From: Ramlibacter cellulosilyticus
GTDB lineage: Bacteria > Pseudomonadota > Gammaproteobacteria > Burkholderiales > Burkholderiaceae_C
NCBI RefSeq assembly: GCF_014297465.1
Contig: NZ_JACORT010000006.1
Coordinates: 186,001 to 250,000, forward strand
Direction: 5' to 3'
Length of the DNA: 64,000 nucleotides
Positions 16,932-26,177 of the stretch are shown here, piece after piece. The translations under genes and the position numbers were made by a program. Positions within the stretch are counted from its first letter, which is position 1; every line of letters starts with the position of its first letter. The notes beneath the pieces were generated by a model. The model saw only the letters and a program-made list of their open reading frames with translations, had not been told where the DNA came from and made no database searches.

Positions 16932-17291
16932 TCAGTGCTTTTCGTCGGCCACGCGCTGCGCGTCGCGGCGCATGACGCTGCTGGGCTCGTGCGTGAAGGG
17001 CAGGCGCGGCAGGCCGATCAGCGCCTGGAGCCGCGCGTGCGCGCGGTCCATGTCCGCGCCGATCATGGCGATCGCCACCTCGTGGGTGGGCTCGTGCTCC
17101 ACGACGTCCAGGTAGGCCAGCCGCAGCCGCTGGTAGTCGGCGTCCGCGCGGGCCACTTCTTCCTGCAGGGCCAGCACCTTCGCGTACTCCGCGCGGCTGT
17201 AGCGCGCGGTGTTCTTGCTGCCGCTGCCACTGCTGCCCGGGCGATCGTCGATCGAGTGGGCGCGTGCGTGCGGTCCGTTCCTGGTGCTCAT
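16932..17291 (-). CDS. Hypothetical small helical protein
   Basis: A 119-residue soluble protein. The first 30 residues are Ser/Gly-rich and probably disordered. Residues ~32-95 look helical (YSRAEYAKVLALQEEVARADADYQ, AIAMIGADMDRAHARLQALIG), suggesting a short coiled coil. I recognise no family and no catalytic motif. The ATG complement is at 17289-17291; a TAGAGT six bases upstream could be a -10 for a leaderless message. It lies just upstream of the tiny-ORF run on the same strand, with a 92-base gap. Confidence 0.6.
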   Translation of the reverse strand: MSTRNGPHARAHSIDDRPGSSGSGSKNTARYSRAEYAKVLALQEEVARADADYQRLRLAYLDVVEHEPTHEVAIAMIGADMDRAHARLQALIGLPRLPFTHEPSSVMRRDAQRVADEKH

Positions 17292-17398
17292 GCTTGCACT
17301 CTAGGAAAACCGTCACGAAAACGCTGTAGGACAGCGCGCAACGCAGCGGCAGGCGCGGCGCCCGATGTGCGGCTTTGCACACCGGGCGGGCCGGGCGG

Positions 17399-18373
17399 TC
17401 AGTCGAACTTGACGTTGTTCTCGCGGACCGTCGCCACGAAGCCGTCGTACTGCCTGTGGAAGAACGCGCTGAACTCCGCCGGCGTCATGCCGTAGCTGGA
17501 GAAGCCCTGCCCCACCAGTTGCTCGCGCACATCCGGGCGCGCCAGCGCCGCGCGCAAGCCGGCGCTGAGCTTCTCGGTGACGTCCGCGGGCATGCCGGCC
17601 GGGCCGAAGAAGCCCGCCCAGGGCGTGATGGTCAGCTTGCCGATGCCGAGCTCGGCCGCCGTCGGAACGTCGGGCATCAAGGGACTGCGCCTGGGCAGCA
17701 GCGTCACGAGCGCCTTGGCCTTGCCTTCCTTGACGAAGGCGGGCATCAGCGTGCCGGTGGAGAACATCATGCTGATCTGCCCGCTGGCCAGGTCGGTCAG
17801 CGCCTGCGCGTCGCCCTTGTAGCGCGCGTTCACCACCTTGGCGCCGCGGGTGGACAGCAGCTGCAGCATGGCGAGCTCGGAAGCGCTGTTGCTCGAGGCG
17901 GAGGTGTACTTGCCCGGGTTGGCCGCGACGAGGTCGAGGAACTCGGACAGCGTCTTCGCCGGCAGCTGCGGCGCGACGGCAAGGAACATGGAGAACTCGC
18001 CCGCCGAGCTGATCGGCGTGAACGCCTTGAACGGCTCGTACGGCGGGTTGGGCCGCAGCGCAGGCACGGCCACCATCGCGGTGTTGGTGCCCATGAGGAT
18101 GGTCGTGCCGTCCGCGGGCGCCTTCATCACCTCCTGCGCGGAGATGATGCCGTCGGCGCCGGGCTTGTTGTCCACGATCACCTGCGTGCCGAGTTCGGCG
18201 GCGAGCCCCTTGGCGATGATGCGCGTCATCACGTCGGCGGCGCCGCCGGGCGTGAAGCCGACGACGATGCGCACGGGCTTGCCGCCCTGCGCGAAGGCGG
18301 CGGGCACCGCGCAGGAGGCCGCCGCAGCGGCGATGGCCTGCAGCACGTGCCGGCGGGTAAAGGTCTTGTCCAT
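17399..18373 (-). CDS. Bug-family (tripartite tricarboxylate transporter type) solute-binding protein
   Basis: A 324-residue periplasmic binding protein. It has a Tat-like signal (RRHVLQAIAAAAASCAVPAAFA) and the family opening KPVRIVVGFTPGGAADVMTRIIAKGL with VIVDNKPGADG. Bug proteins bind small carboxylates or amides and normally deliver them to TctA/TctB membrane subunits; no such genes are in this window. It ends the minus-strand aconitase X operon, 28 bases after the small subunit, so its ligand is likely related to that pathway. Confidence 0.92.
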   Translation of the reverse strand: MDKTFTRRHVLQAIAAAAASCAVPAAFAQGGKPVRIVVGFTPGGAADVMTRIIAKGLAAELGTQVIVDNKPGADGIISAQEVMKAPADGTTILMGTNTAMVAVPALRPNPPYEPFKAFTPISSAGEFSMFLAVAPQLPAKTLSEFLDLVAANPGKYTSASSNSASELAMLQLLSTRGAKVVNARYKGDAQALTDLASGQISMMFSTGTLMPAFVKEGKAKALVTLLPRRSPLMPDVPTAAELGIGKLTITPWAGFFGPAGMPADVTEKLSAGLRAALARPDVREQLVGQGFSSYGMTPAEFSAFFHRQYDGFVATVRENNVKFD

Positions 18374-18401
18374 CGATGTCTCCTCGGTCCTGTGCGGATC
18401 T

Positions 18402-18830
18402 CTACTTGCGGGTGATGGTCACGATGCCGGCATCGGCATCCACGCGGACCCAGTCGCCGGTGCGGATCACCGTGAGCGGGTCGATGTCGAAATCGGTCAT
18501 GGCGGGGGCGTGCGTCACGACGGTGCCCAGCGCCACCTTGGCCGTCATCTGGTTGAACAGCCATGCCGCCGGCGCGGTGCCCATCACGCGGGCCAGGTGG
18601 AACATCGCCGACCAGCCGGACGAGCCCTTGGCGCCGGGGAACACCAGCACCTTGCCGGCGAAGCTCTGGCCGCGCAGCTCGTGGCGGACTTCGACGATGG
18701 TGCCGGTGCGCGGGTCGACGCCGCCCCAGCCGGAGATCGGCTCGGTGGTGACGAGGGCTTCGCCTTCGGCGACGCCGGGGACGACCTTGCGGCCGCGGAT
18801 GACGATGGTTTCGATCACGGCGGAGTTCAT
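18402..18830 (-). CDS. Aconitase X small (swivel-domain) subunit
   Basis: A 142-residue protein of the AcnX swivel-domain family (formerly DUF126). Features are the N-terminal IVIRGRKVVPGVAEGEALVTTEPISGWGGVDPRTG and the conserved FPGAKGSSGWSAMFHLA loop, with the Ser-rich loop that closes over substrate in aconitase-fold enzymes. It pairs with the large subunit encoded directly upstream; its ATG overlaps that gene's stop by four bases, so equal production is expected. Characterised relatives form a hydro-lyase with the large subunit. Confidence 0.92.
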   Translation of the reverse strand: MNSAVIETIVIRGRKVVPGVAEGEALVTTEPISGWGGVDPRTGTIVEVRHELRGQSFAGKVLVFPGAKGSSGWSAMFHLARVMGTAPAAWLFNQMTAKVALGTVVTHAPAMTDFDIDPLTVIRTGDWVRVDADAGIVTITRK

Positions 18831-20104
18831 GCTGCGCTCCAACGGCCCGTGCAGGCCGCGTCGATGCATTGCGCGGTGGTGCCGAACCAGGCCTGCACGC
18901 CGAGGATGGCGGGCAGGTAGTGCGCCTGCTTGGCGGAATCGAGGGCGACGACCCTGGTGCCCGGCGGCACGGCGCGGCTCATCGCGGAGCAGCTGTCCGT
19001 GAGGATCTTGCCGCCCGCGTCCTCGATGATCTTCGTGTAGCCGTTGCGCGTGGCGATTTCCTTGATCGCGCGCGGCGTCCAGATCCACAGCGCCGTTCCG
19101 GGGTTCACCTTGCGGCCTTCGATCAGCTGCGCCGCTTCCCAGATCTGCTCGATCGTGTAGTGCGGGCAGCCCAGCATCACGTAGTCGACCTGGCGGTCCT
19201 TGCCGGTCGCGTTGATGCGCTCCAGGGTCGCGGCGCGCTCGCGGGCGCCGTAGTGGCGCAGCTCGGTGGGCGTGTTGCCGCCGTAAGCCTGTTCTCTCGT
19301 GTTCGCTTCCGGCGTGATGCCCACGAGGTGGAACATCTCGACGCCGCCGGACGAGGAAGCCGCCGCGCCGAAGTGCTTCAGCTTCGGCAGGTTCGGCACC
19401 TGCCCCACGCCGGTGATGACGGGCACGCGCTCCTGCACCCAGTCGCCCATCCAGTAACCGAGCAGGCCCCAGTCCTCCACGGTCTCGACGGGGATGTCGA
19501 GGTGGATGCCGAGCGTGCCGCGCCGGCCCTCGTCGCGGTGGAAGCCCCAGTCCGGGATGCGGCAGGTGAGCATCGCCGCGCCCACGCTCTCGCGGCCTTC
19601 GGTGTTGGTGCGCGCGCCCAGCACGGAGTTGCAGTACACGACGGCCGACGATTCCATCCACGCGCAGTGCTCGCCGCGCGTGGGCACGTTGCCCACCTGG
19701 TAAGGCGTGCAGGTGTTGAGGATCTGCACGCCCAGGCGCGCCGTCTCCGCTTCGCTCTTCCTGTAGAAGCGGACCATCTCCTCGGACAGGCCCATCTCCT
19801 GCGGATGGTGCGGATCGAAGCCGAGCTGCAGGTGCGAGCTGAACGCCTTGACCTTGGGGATGTTCACCACCTTGCGGCTGTCCAGGCTGAATTCGCTGAA
19901 CACGGCGTCCATCCCGCCCTTCTCCAGCGCGAAGTCGCGCATGAAAGGCGTGGTGGCGGTGACGGTGCCCGTCACGTTGTGCGTCTCCACCAGGCACTCG
20001 GCGCCGAGCGCCTCGCCGTAGCGGATCAGCAGGTCCATGGCGGCGGCGACGGCTTCGCCGCCCTGGCCGTCGCGCATCGCCTTCTCGGCGTCGGTCAGGC
20101 GCAT
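18827..20104 (-). CDS. Aconitase X large (catalytic) subunit
   Basis: A 425-residue AcnX catalytic subunit (formerly DUF521). The opening LTDAEKAMRDGQGGEAVAAAMDLLIRYGEALGA is typical. Candidate iron-sulfur cysteines are in NTCTPYQ, LGCPHYT and TDSCSAMSR. Known bacterial AcnX proteins dehydrate cis-3-hydroxy-L-proline; archaeal ones dehydrate mevalonate 5-phosphate. Which substrate applies here is not shown. It overlaps the FAD oxidoreductase gene by 10 bases and the small subunit by four, all in one operon under the adjacent IclR regulator. Confidence 0.92.
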   Translation of the reverse strand: MRLTDAEKAMRDGQGGEAVAAAMDLLIRYGEALGAECLVETHNVTGTVTATTPFMRDFALEKGGMDAVFSEFSLDSRKVVNIPKVKAFSSHLQLGFDPHHPQEMGLSEEMVRFYRKSEAETARLGVQILNTCTPYQVGNVPTRGEHCAWMESSAVVYCNSVLGARTNTEGRESVGAAMLTCRIPDWGFHRDEGRRGTLGIHLDIPVETVEDWGLLGYWMGDWVQERVPVITGVGQVPNLPKLKHFGAAASSSGGVEMFHLVGITPEANTREQAYGGNTPTELRHYGARERAATLERINATGKDRQVDYVMLGCPHYTIEQIWEAAQLIEGRKVNPGTALWIWTPRAIKEIATRNGYTKIIEDAGGKILTDSCSAMSRAVPPGTRVVALDSAKQAHYLPAILGVQAWFGTTAQCIDAACTGRWSAA

Positions 20105-21564
20105 GCCTTCTCCCCGGCGACGGTGGCCTTCGCCTTGTCGCTCGCGCGCAGGAACGCGCCCTGGCGCAGCAGTTCCTGCTGCAGGGTGGGCACGTCGACG
20201 TGGCGCGGTTGCACGCCTTGCGCCACCGCGAGCGCCGCCGCCGCGCCGGCGGCCTGGCCGGTGATCCAGCACTGCGGAATCTCGCGCATGAAGCCGTGCG
20301 AGTTGCGGTCGCACGAGATGTGGCGGCCGCAGGCGAGCAGGCCGTCGAGCGTCTCCGGCACCAGCGCGCCGTAGGGAATGGAGATGTTCGGGAACTTGGG
20401 CGAGACCGCGGGCGTCACGCCCACCTCGTCCCACAGCGCCGTGCCTTCGGGCCAGCGGCTGCGCAGCACGGCGTCCACGCCCTTCAGGCGGCGCGCGTGG
20501 CGCACGCCGATCTGCGGCGCGGACAGCATCATGTACGCGTTCTCGAAGCCGGGCGCGTGCTTGCGGAAGTACTCCAGGTGCGCGGCCATCGCACGGTGCG
20601 AGCGCACTTCGACGGCCGTGAGGTCGTCGACGTCCAGCGCGGAATAACCGGACTGGCGCGGCCCCATGAAGAGCGCGATGTCGTCGCGCCAGGAGACGAA
20701 GGGCCGCTCGAACAGGCCGCACTCCTCCCGCCCGCCGGCCATGAAGGCCTGGAAGGCCTCCGGCTCGCCGGAGCGGAACGCGAGCCACTTCTTCATGTCG
20801 ACGCCGCCGAACAGCCAGGACGTGTTCATGCAGTGGTGCACGTCCTCTTCCTCGATGTCGTTGGTGAAGCCGGCGCCGGCGCGCGCGAACAGGTCGCCGT
20901 CGCCCGTCGCGTCCACCACCACCTTCGCGCGGATCGCCATGCGGCCTTCCTTGCTCTCGAAGGTGGCGCCGGTGACCTTGCCGTCTTCCACCAGCGGCAT
21001 CGCGGCCCAGGAGTGGTAGACCAGCTTCACGCCGCGCTCGATCATGATCTCCTGCGACAGCAGCTTGAGGCGCTCGGGGTCGATGGTGGGCGACCAGGTC
21101 ACCACGCCGTGGTAGGCCGCGGTGCGGAAGGACCAGTGGTGCGCCTTCTTCGGATCCTGCGAGCCCCAGTCTTCGGGCGCGGGGCCGGCGACCGCATCGG
21201 CCGGCAGGCGGTCGAACAGTTCCTCGGCGAAGCCGCGGATCACCAGCTTGCCTTCCCAGTCGGTCATGCGGTCGATCCAGATCACCAGGCCGCCGGTGGA
21301 CAGGCCGCCGAGGTGGTTGTAGCGCTCCAGCAGCACGACGTCGGCACCGGCGCGTGCAGCGGCCGCGGCCGCCGCGGTGCCCGAGGGCCCGCCGCCGACC
21401 ACCAGCACGTCGCACTGGCGGTACACGGGGATGTCGCGGCCCGGCTCGTGCACCGTGCCCAGCTGCGGGCGCGGCGGCTTGGCGTCGCGCGAGAAGATGT
21501 CGGACTGGAGGATGCGCTCGTCGCCGCGGACGGCGGTCTTCATGGTGGGCTTGTCGATGCTCAT
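20095..21564 (-). CDS. FAD-dependent oxidoreductase
   Basis: A 489-residue flavoprotein with an N-terminal Rossmann motif (CDVLVVGGGPSGTAAAAAAARAGADVVLLERY, residues ~50-80), then GGLSTGGLV and a C-terminal FAD segment (LLACGRHISCDRNSHGFMREIPQCWITGQAAGAAAALAVAQG). This is the FAD_oxidored group that often accompanies carboxylate-catabolism genes. The start is the ATG at 21562-21564; about 30 upstream in-frame residues overlap the neighbouring gene's end. The redox substrate is unknown, but it should oxidise an intermediate that the flanking dehydratases make or use. Confidence 0.88.
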   Translation of the reverse strand: MSIDKPTMKTAVRGDERILQSDIFSRDAKPPRPQLGTVHEPGRDIPVYRQCDVLVVGGGPSGTAAAAAAARAGADVVLLERYNHLGGLSTGGLVIWIDRMTDWEGKLVIRGFAEELFDRLPADAVAGPAPEDWGSQDPKKAHHWSFRTAAYHGVVTWSPTIDPERLKLLSQEIMIERGVKLVYHSWAAMPLVEDGKVTGATFESKEGRMAIRAKVVVDATGDGDLFARAGAGFTNDIEEEDVHHCMNTSWLFGGVDMKKWLAFRSGEPEAFQAFMAGGREECGLFERPFVSWRDDIALFMGPRQSGYSALDVDDLTAVEVRSHRAMAAHLEYFRKHAPGFENAYMMLSAPQIGVRHARRLKGVDAVLRSRWPEGTALWDEVGVTPAVSPKFPNISIPYGALVPETLDGLLACGRHISCDRNSHGFMREIPQCWITGQAAGAAAALAVAQGVQPRHVDVPTLQQELLRQGAFLRASDKAKATVAGEKACA

Positions 21565-21574
21565 GTCGGTCGTC

Positions 21575-23272
21575 TCATTCGGCGGTGTCGCGGGTGAGCA
21601 CGGCGCCTTGCGCCAGCGGACCCACGTTGCGGCGGTAGATCTGCAGCCAGCCACGGTCGAACTGCGGCGAGGGCTTCGTCCAGGCCGCGCGGCGCTGCTC
21701 CAGCACCTGCGGCGCGACCTCCAGGTCCACGCGGCGCGTGTCCAGGTCGATGGTGATGGTGTCGCCGTCCTGCACGAGGGCGAGCGGGCCGCCCAGCGCG
21801 GCTTCCGGCGCGACTTCCGCGACGACGATGCCCTTGCACACCAGGCCGCTCAGGTGGCCGTCGGTGAGCATCGCGACTTCGTCGCCGAGGCCCGCGCCGT
21901 CGATGGCGAACACGACGCGCGAAGCGCCGCCACCCATGGCAGGGCCGCCGCACGCGCCCGCGCCGCGATGCACGAGCACGGAGCCGGACGGCACCTGCTT
22001 GTCGCGCAGCGCGGCGACGGCGGCGTCGGAGGTGTCGAAGCAGATCGCCGGACCGCTGAAGCGGCGCACCTTGCGCTCCACGATGCCGGGCTTGATCAGT
22101 GCCCCTTCCGGCGCGAGCGAGCCGCGCAGCAGCACGATCGCGGGACGCGGCGCGACCGGTCGCGCGATGGGGCGGATCACTTCGGCGTTCGCCGGCTGGT
22201 AGCCGGTGAGGTTGTCGGCCACGCTGCCGCCGGTGACGGTGCGCACGCCGTTGTCCAGCAGCGGCTGCAGCTGCTTCATCAGCGCGCGGCAGCCGCCGGC
22301 GGCCTCGAACTCCTCGATCAGGTGCTCGCCGATCGGGCGCACGCCGGCCAGCACCGGCGTCTCGGGGCCGAGCCGCTCGAACAGGCCGTACACGTCGACG
22401 CCGTTCTGCGCCTCGGTCGCCACCGCCTGCAGGTGCTTCACCGCGTTGAGCGAGCCGCCGATGGACAGCACCGCCTTGACCGCATTCGCGAACGCGCCGG
22501 GCTGCAGGATGTCGCGGGGCTTGAGGTCGTCCCACACCATCTGCACGATGCGCGCACCGGCGGCGCGGGCGTCGGTGAACATCTTGTCGGACAGGGCTGC
22601 GACCGGCGCGCTGCCCGGCAACGCCATGCCGAGCGCCTCGCACACGATGTGCATCGTGTTGGCCGTGCCCAGGCCCGAGCACACGCCCGGCGAGCGGATG
22701 GCGCAGCGGCTCATGCCGATGACTTCATCCACCGGCGTGCTGCCGATCTGCGCGTGCATCGAGTGGATGAACACTTCCTCGATGTCGACGTGCTGCCCCT
22801 TGTACTCGCCGCTGGCCTGGTAGCCGCAAGGCACCAGGATCGTGGGCACGTTCAGGCGCGCCGCGGCCATCAGCTGGCCGGGCACCGTCTTGTCGCAGGA
22901 GGTGAGGCACACCATGCCATCGAGCTGCGCGCCTTCGACGGCGGCCTCGATGTCGTTGGTGACCAGGTCGCGCGCCGCGAGCATGTAGGCGCCGCGGGCA
23001 CCCGCGCCGGTGACGAAGTCGCTGGGCGCCGCGGTGCGGATCTCGAAGGGCACGCCGCCGGCGGCGCGGATCGCCTCCTTCACCACCTTGGCCACCTGGT
23101 CGAGGTGGCTGTAGCAGGCGGCGAGTTCCGAGCTGCTGTTGACGACGGCGATCTTCGGCTTCTCGCAGTCCTCCTCCGGGATGCCCATGGCCTGCCATTG
23201 CGCGTTGCGCACGGCCCAGAGGTAGGACCCCCGGGGGAAATTGCTGCGCAGCTTGCGCGCAGGTGCATTCAT
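21575..23272 (-). CDS. IlvD/Edd family dehydratase
   Basis: A 565-residue iron-sulfur dehydratase of the dihydroxy-acid/phosphogluconate dehydratase family. Cluster motifs are TSCDKTVPGQL and SPGVCSGLGTANTMHIVCEALGMALPGSAP. The C-terminal swivel contains GAGACGGPAMGG and TDGHLSGLVCKGIVVAEVAPEA. Sugar-acid dehydratases belong here too; its place in a catabolic operon argues against a role in branched-chain amino acid synthesis. It opens at ATG 23270-23272, 29 bases after the IclR gene, and is separated from the FAD oxidoreductase gene by 10 bases. Confidence 0.9.
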   Translation of the reverse strand: MNAPARKLRSNFPRGSYLWAVRNAQWQAMGIPEEDCEKPKIAVVNSSSELAACYSHLDQVAKVVKEAIRAAGGVPFEIRTAAPSDFVTGAGARGAYMLAARDLVTNDIEAAVEGAQLDGMVCLTSCDKTVPGQLMAAARLNVPTILVPCGYQASGEYKGQHVDIEEVFIHSMHAQIGSTPVDEVIGMSRCAIRSPGVCSGLGTANTMHIVCEALGMALPGSAPVAALSDKMFTDARAAGARIVQMVWDDLKPRDILQPGAFANAVKAVLSIGGSLNAVKHLQAVATEAQNGVDVYGLFERLGPETPVLAGVRPIGEHLIEEFEAAGGCRALMKQLQPLLDNGVRTVTGGSVADNLTGYQPANAEVIRPIARPVAPRPAIVLLRGSLAPEGALIKPGIVERKVRRFSGPAICFDTSDAAVAALRDKQVPSGSVLVHRGAGACGGPAMGGGASRVVFAIDGAGLGDEVAMLTDGHLSGLVCKGIVVAEVAPEAALGGPLALVQDGDTITIDLDTRRVDLEVAPQVLEQRRAAWTKPSPQFDRGWLQIYRRNVGPLAQGAVLTRDTAE

Positions 23273-23301
23273 CTCTCGTGTCTCCTCGTACGTCCTGGAA
23301 T

Positions 23302-24111
23302 TCAACGGGGCGCGGGCACGTGGCCGCCGATGTCCGCAGCCAGCGCCCCGGCCATCTTCAGCAGCCGCGGTGCGATCTCCTGGCGCAGGTGGTCCTCCGT
23401 GTAGACGAAGGCCGCCGTGCCGCAGTTGAGCGACATGACCTCGCCGTTCGGCCCCACGAGGGGCACCGAGACGGAATTGATCTCGCGGTGGAACTCGCCC
23501 GCCGAGATGCAGTAGCCGAGCCGGTCGCCTTCTTCCAGCGCCTTCTTCAGCGGCGGCTCCAGGGCAGCCCAGTCGCTGCCGCGCGAGAGGCGCAGCGTCT
23601 CGATCAGGCGCGCGCGCTCTTCGGGGAACAGCGCCCAGAGATACGCACGCCCCAGCGCCGAATTGGCGATCGGCGCGCGCGAGCCGACGTCGAGTCTCGG
23701 CGCGAGCATGGTCGTGCGGGGGCGGCAGGCTTCGACGATCACCATCTCCAGGCCGTCGGGCACGGCGAGGTAGACCGAGCCGCCCGCTTCTTCGGCGAGC
23801 GCCTGCATGTGGGGACGCGCGATCGCGCGCACGTCCAGGCCGGCGAGGAACACGCGGGCCAGCGACACGACGCCGGGGCCGAGCATGTAGCGGTCGCCTT
23901 CCGGCTCCTGCTTCATCAGGCCCAGCGTCACGAGCGTGGACGCCAGCCGGGTGACGGTGGGCCGCGGCACGCCGGTCAGGCGCGACAGTTCGGTGGAGGT
24001 GAGGGTGCGCCGGGTCTCGGTGAAGCAGCGCAGGACGGCAATGCCGCGCTCCAGGGCGCTGACGGTGTCCGGCTTCGCGACGGCGGCGACGCTCTCTTCG
24101 GTTGCTTGCAT
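23302..24111 (-). CDS. IclR family transcriptional regulator (island set 1)
   Basis: A 269-residue regulator. Residues ~15-75 form the IclR winged helix (VSALERGIAVLRCF, TSTELSRLTGVPRPTVTRLASTLVTLGLM). Residues ~95-260 are the effector-binding domain (PIANSALGRAYLWALFPEE, SAGEFHREINSVSVPLVGPNGEVMSLNCG). I start at the ATG complementary to 24109-24111; 41 upstream in-frame residues would enter the divergent promoter region. It heads the IlvD-FAD-AcnX operon and faces the Bug gene cluster, so it probably controls both directions in response to a pathway carboxylate. Confidence 0.92.
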   Translation of the reverse strand: MQATEESVAAVAKPDTVSALERGIAVLRCFTETRRTLTSTELSRLTGVPRPTVTRLASTLVTLGLMKQEPEGDRYMLGPGVVSLARVFLAGLDVRAIARPHMQALAEEAGGSVYLAVPDGLEMVIVEACRPRTTMLAPRLDVGSRAPIANSALGRAYLWALFPEERARLIETLRLSRGSDWAALEPPLKKALEEGDRLGYCISAGEFHREINSVSVPLVGPNGEVMSLNCGTAAFVYTEDHLRQEIAPRLLKMAGALAADIGGHVPAPR

Positions 24112-24112
24112 C

Positions 24113-24147
24113 TTGCGTATTCTGGACGCCGCGTTCAAAATGTGCAA
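24113..24147. promoter_or_regulatory. Inverted repeat and candidate iclR promoter in the divergent intergenic region
   Basis: TTGCGTATT (24113-24121) is mirrored at seven of nine positions by AATGTGCAA (24139-24147). Read on the minus strand, TTGCAC and CAGAAT are 17 bases apart and fit a sigma-70 promoter for the iclR gene, with CAGAAT only seven bases before its ATG. The mirrored ends could be the IclR operator, which would block its own promoter. Confidence 0.4.
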
Positions 24148-24194
24148 TCCCGACCGCGAAAAATCGCAGCGCAAGCACATCAGGAGACAAGAAA

Positions 24195-25190
24195 ATGGCT
24201 GGTTCGCGCATTTCCCGGCGCCACTTTGGCGCATGGACCGCTGGCGCCGTGTTGGCGTCGCCCCTCGCAGGCCTGGCGCAAGGCACCTTTCCGCAACCGG
24301 GCCGGCCGATCCGCATCCTCGTCGGGCTCGCGGCCGGCGGCTCGCTCGACGGGCAGGCGCGGTCCGTCGCGCGGCGCCTGTCCGAGATCGCCGGCACGCA
24401 GGCGGTCGTGGAGAACAAGCCCGGCGCCAGCATGATGCTGTCGGCCAGCGAGGTCGTGCGCGCGCAGCCGGACGGCTACACGCTGCTGTACGCGCCCTCG
24501 TCGCTCTTCGCGCAGAACCCGCACACGCTGTCCAGCGTGCCCTACGACCCGTTCAAGGACTTCACGCCGATCACGGTCGCCGCGAAAGGGCCGCTGGTGC
24601 TCACCGTGCACCAGTCCCTGAACGTGAAGGACGCGAAGGAACTGATCGCGTGGGCCAAGGCGCATCCGGGCCAATTGAACTTCGCTTCCTTCGGGACCGG
24701 GACTTCTTCGCACATCTACGCGATGGCTTTCGCGAAGGCGGCCGGCATCGAGGTGACGCACGTCCCGTACAAGGGCACGGCCGAAGCGGCGCGCGACCTG
24801 CTGGAAGGACGCGTGCAGGCCTACTTCGACGCCGCGCCCACCGCCATCCAGAACGCCGCCACCGGGCGCATCCGCATGGTGGGCGTCGCCTCCCCCAAGC
24901 GCATGCCGGCCTCGCCCGAGGTGCCGACCTTCACCGAACAAGGCATTCCCGGCATGGACCTCACGAGCTGGATCGCCTTCGTCGGCCCGCCGAAGATGCC
25001 GCCGGAGCTCGTGGCGCGCCTGAACGCGCTGCTCACGCAGGCGCTGAACGCGCCCGACGTGAAGGACTTCTACTACCGCGGCGCCTGGGAGGCCTCGCCT
25101 TCCACGCCCGCGGAGCTGGGCAACGAGATCCGCGTCGCCTACGACCGCTGGGGCCAGATGATCAAGCAGATCGGCTTCGAGAAACAGTAA
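24195..25190 (+). CDS. Bug-family solute-binding protein with Tat-type signal
   Basis: A 331-residue periplasmic binding protein. The N-terminus has a twin-arginine motif (SRRHFG, residues 8-13) before a hydrophobic stretch ending in GLAQG. The mature part opens RPIRILVGLAAGGSLDGQARSVARRL and has the family segments VVENKPGAS and VTHVPYKGTAEAARDLLEG. The ATG follows an AGGAGA ribosome site. It is the first gene rightward from the IclR intergenic region and begins a tandem of three Bug genes. Confidence 0.92.
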   Translation: MAGSRISRRHFGAWTAGAVLASPLAGLAQGTFPQPGRPIRILVGLAAGGSLDGQARSVARRLSEIAGTQAVVENKPGASMMLSASEVVRAQPDGYTLLYAPSSLFAQNPHTLSSVPYDPFKDFTPITVAAKGPLVLTVHQSLNVKDAKELIAWAKAHPGQLNFASFGTGTSSHIYAMAFAKAAGIEVTHVPYKGTAEAARDLLEGRVQAYFDAAPTAIQNAATGRIRMVGVASPKRMPASPEVPTFTEQGIPGMDLTSWIAFVGPPKMPPELVARLNALLTQALNAPDVKDFYYRGAWEASPSTPAELGNEIRVAYDRWGQMIKQIGFEKQ

Positions 25191-25207
25191 CCCACCCCGT
25201 TTGCTCC

Positions 25208-26167
25208 ATGAAGATCCTGAAGAACCTCCTTGCCGCGGCCGCCTGCGCCGTGCTGCCCTTCGCGGCTTCCGCGCAGGCCCCCTTCCCTTCGAAGCCGGTG
25301 ACCATCGTGGTGCCGAACGCGCCGGGCGGCGCCATCGACATCCTGGCGCGCCTGCTGGAGAAGAACCTCAGCGAAACCTGGAAGCAGCCGGTGATCGTGC
25401 AGTACAAGCCGGGCGCGGGCACCGTGATGGGCACCGACTTCGTCGCGAAGTCCGCGCCGGACGGACACACCATCGGCATGGTGATCACGGGCCACATGAT
25501 CAACCCGAGCCTGCGCAGGAACATGCCTTTCGACACGCTCAAGGACCTGTCCGGCGTGTCGCTGCTGGCGACGTCGCCGATCGTGCTCACCGCCTCCCCC
25601 AGGCTCCCCGCGAACAACCTGCCGGAGCTGATCGCCCTGGCGAAGAAGGACAAGCTGAGCTACGCCTCGCCGGGCAGCGGCAGCTCCATGCACCTCGGGG
25701 CCGAACTGCTCAAGACCACCGCGGGCGTCGAGATCCTGCACACGCCGTACAAGGGCGCGGGCGGCGCCTATCCCGACGTGATGGCCGGCCGCGTCGACCT
25801 GCTCGTCGACCCGCTCTTCTCCTCGCTGCCGCACATCAAGTCCGGCGGCTTGAAGCCGATCGCGATCATGAGCGCCAGGCGCTCGCCCATCGCGCCGAAC
25901 ATCCCCACAGTCGCCGAGACCCTGCCGGGCTTCGTCGTGGAGAGCGTCTTCGGCGCGGTCGTTCCCTCCGGCACGCCCAAGGACGTGGTGCAGAGGATCA
26001 GCGCCGACATGAACAAGGTGCTGCAGTCCGCCGAAGTGAAGCAGCGCATGGCCGACATCGGCCTCACGGGCGTGGGCAACACGCCGGAGCAGTTCGATGC
26101 GTACATCCGCACCGAGATCCCGCGCTGGGCCCAGGTGGTGAAGGCCTCCGGCGCCACGGCCGACTGA
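25208..26167 (+). CDS. Bug-family solute-binding protein, second of three in tandem
   Basis: A 319-residue periplasmic binding protein with a Sec signal peptide (MKILKNLLAAAACAVLPFAASA, cut before QAPF). The mature start PSKPVTIVVPNAPGGAIDILARLL and ILHTPYKGAGGAYPDVMAGRVDLLVD are family hallmarks. It starts 18 bases after the preceding Bug gene. It is closer to the gene at 26178 than to the one at 24195 (shared GAGTVxGT and SPxxPNIP-like stretches), suggesting local duplication. Confidence 0.92.
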   Translation: MKILKNLLAAAACAVLPFAASAQAPFPSKPVTIVVPNAPGGAIDILARLLEKNLSETWKQPVIVQYKPGAGTVMGTDFVAKSAPDGHTIGMVITGHMINPSLRRNMPFDTLKDLSGVSLLATSPIVLTASPRLPANNLPELIALAKKDKLSYASPGSGSSMHLGAELLKTTAGVEILHTPYKGAGGAYPDVMAGRVDLLVDPLFSSLPHIKSGGLKPIAIMSARRSPIAPNIPTVAETLPGFVVESVFGAVVPSGTPKDVVQRISADMNKVLQSAEVKQRMADIGLTGVGNTPEQFDAYIRTEIPRWAQVVKASGATAD

Positions 26168-26177
26168 GGGACGCACC

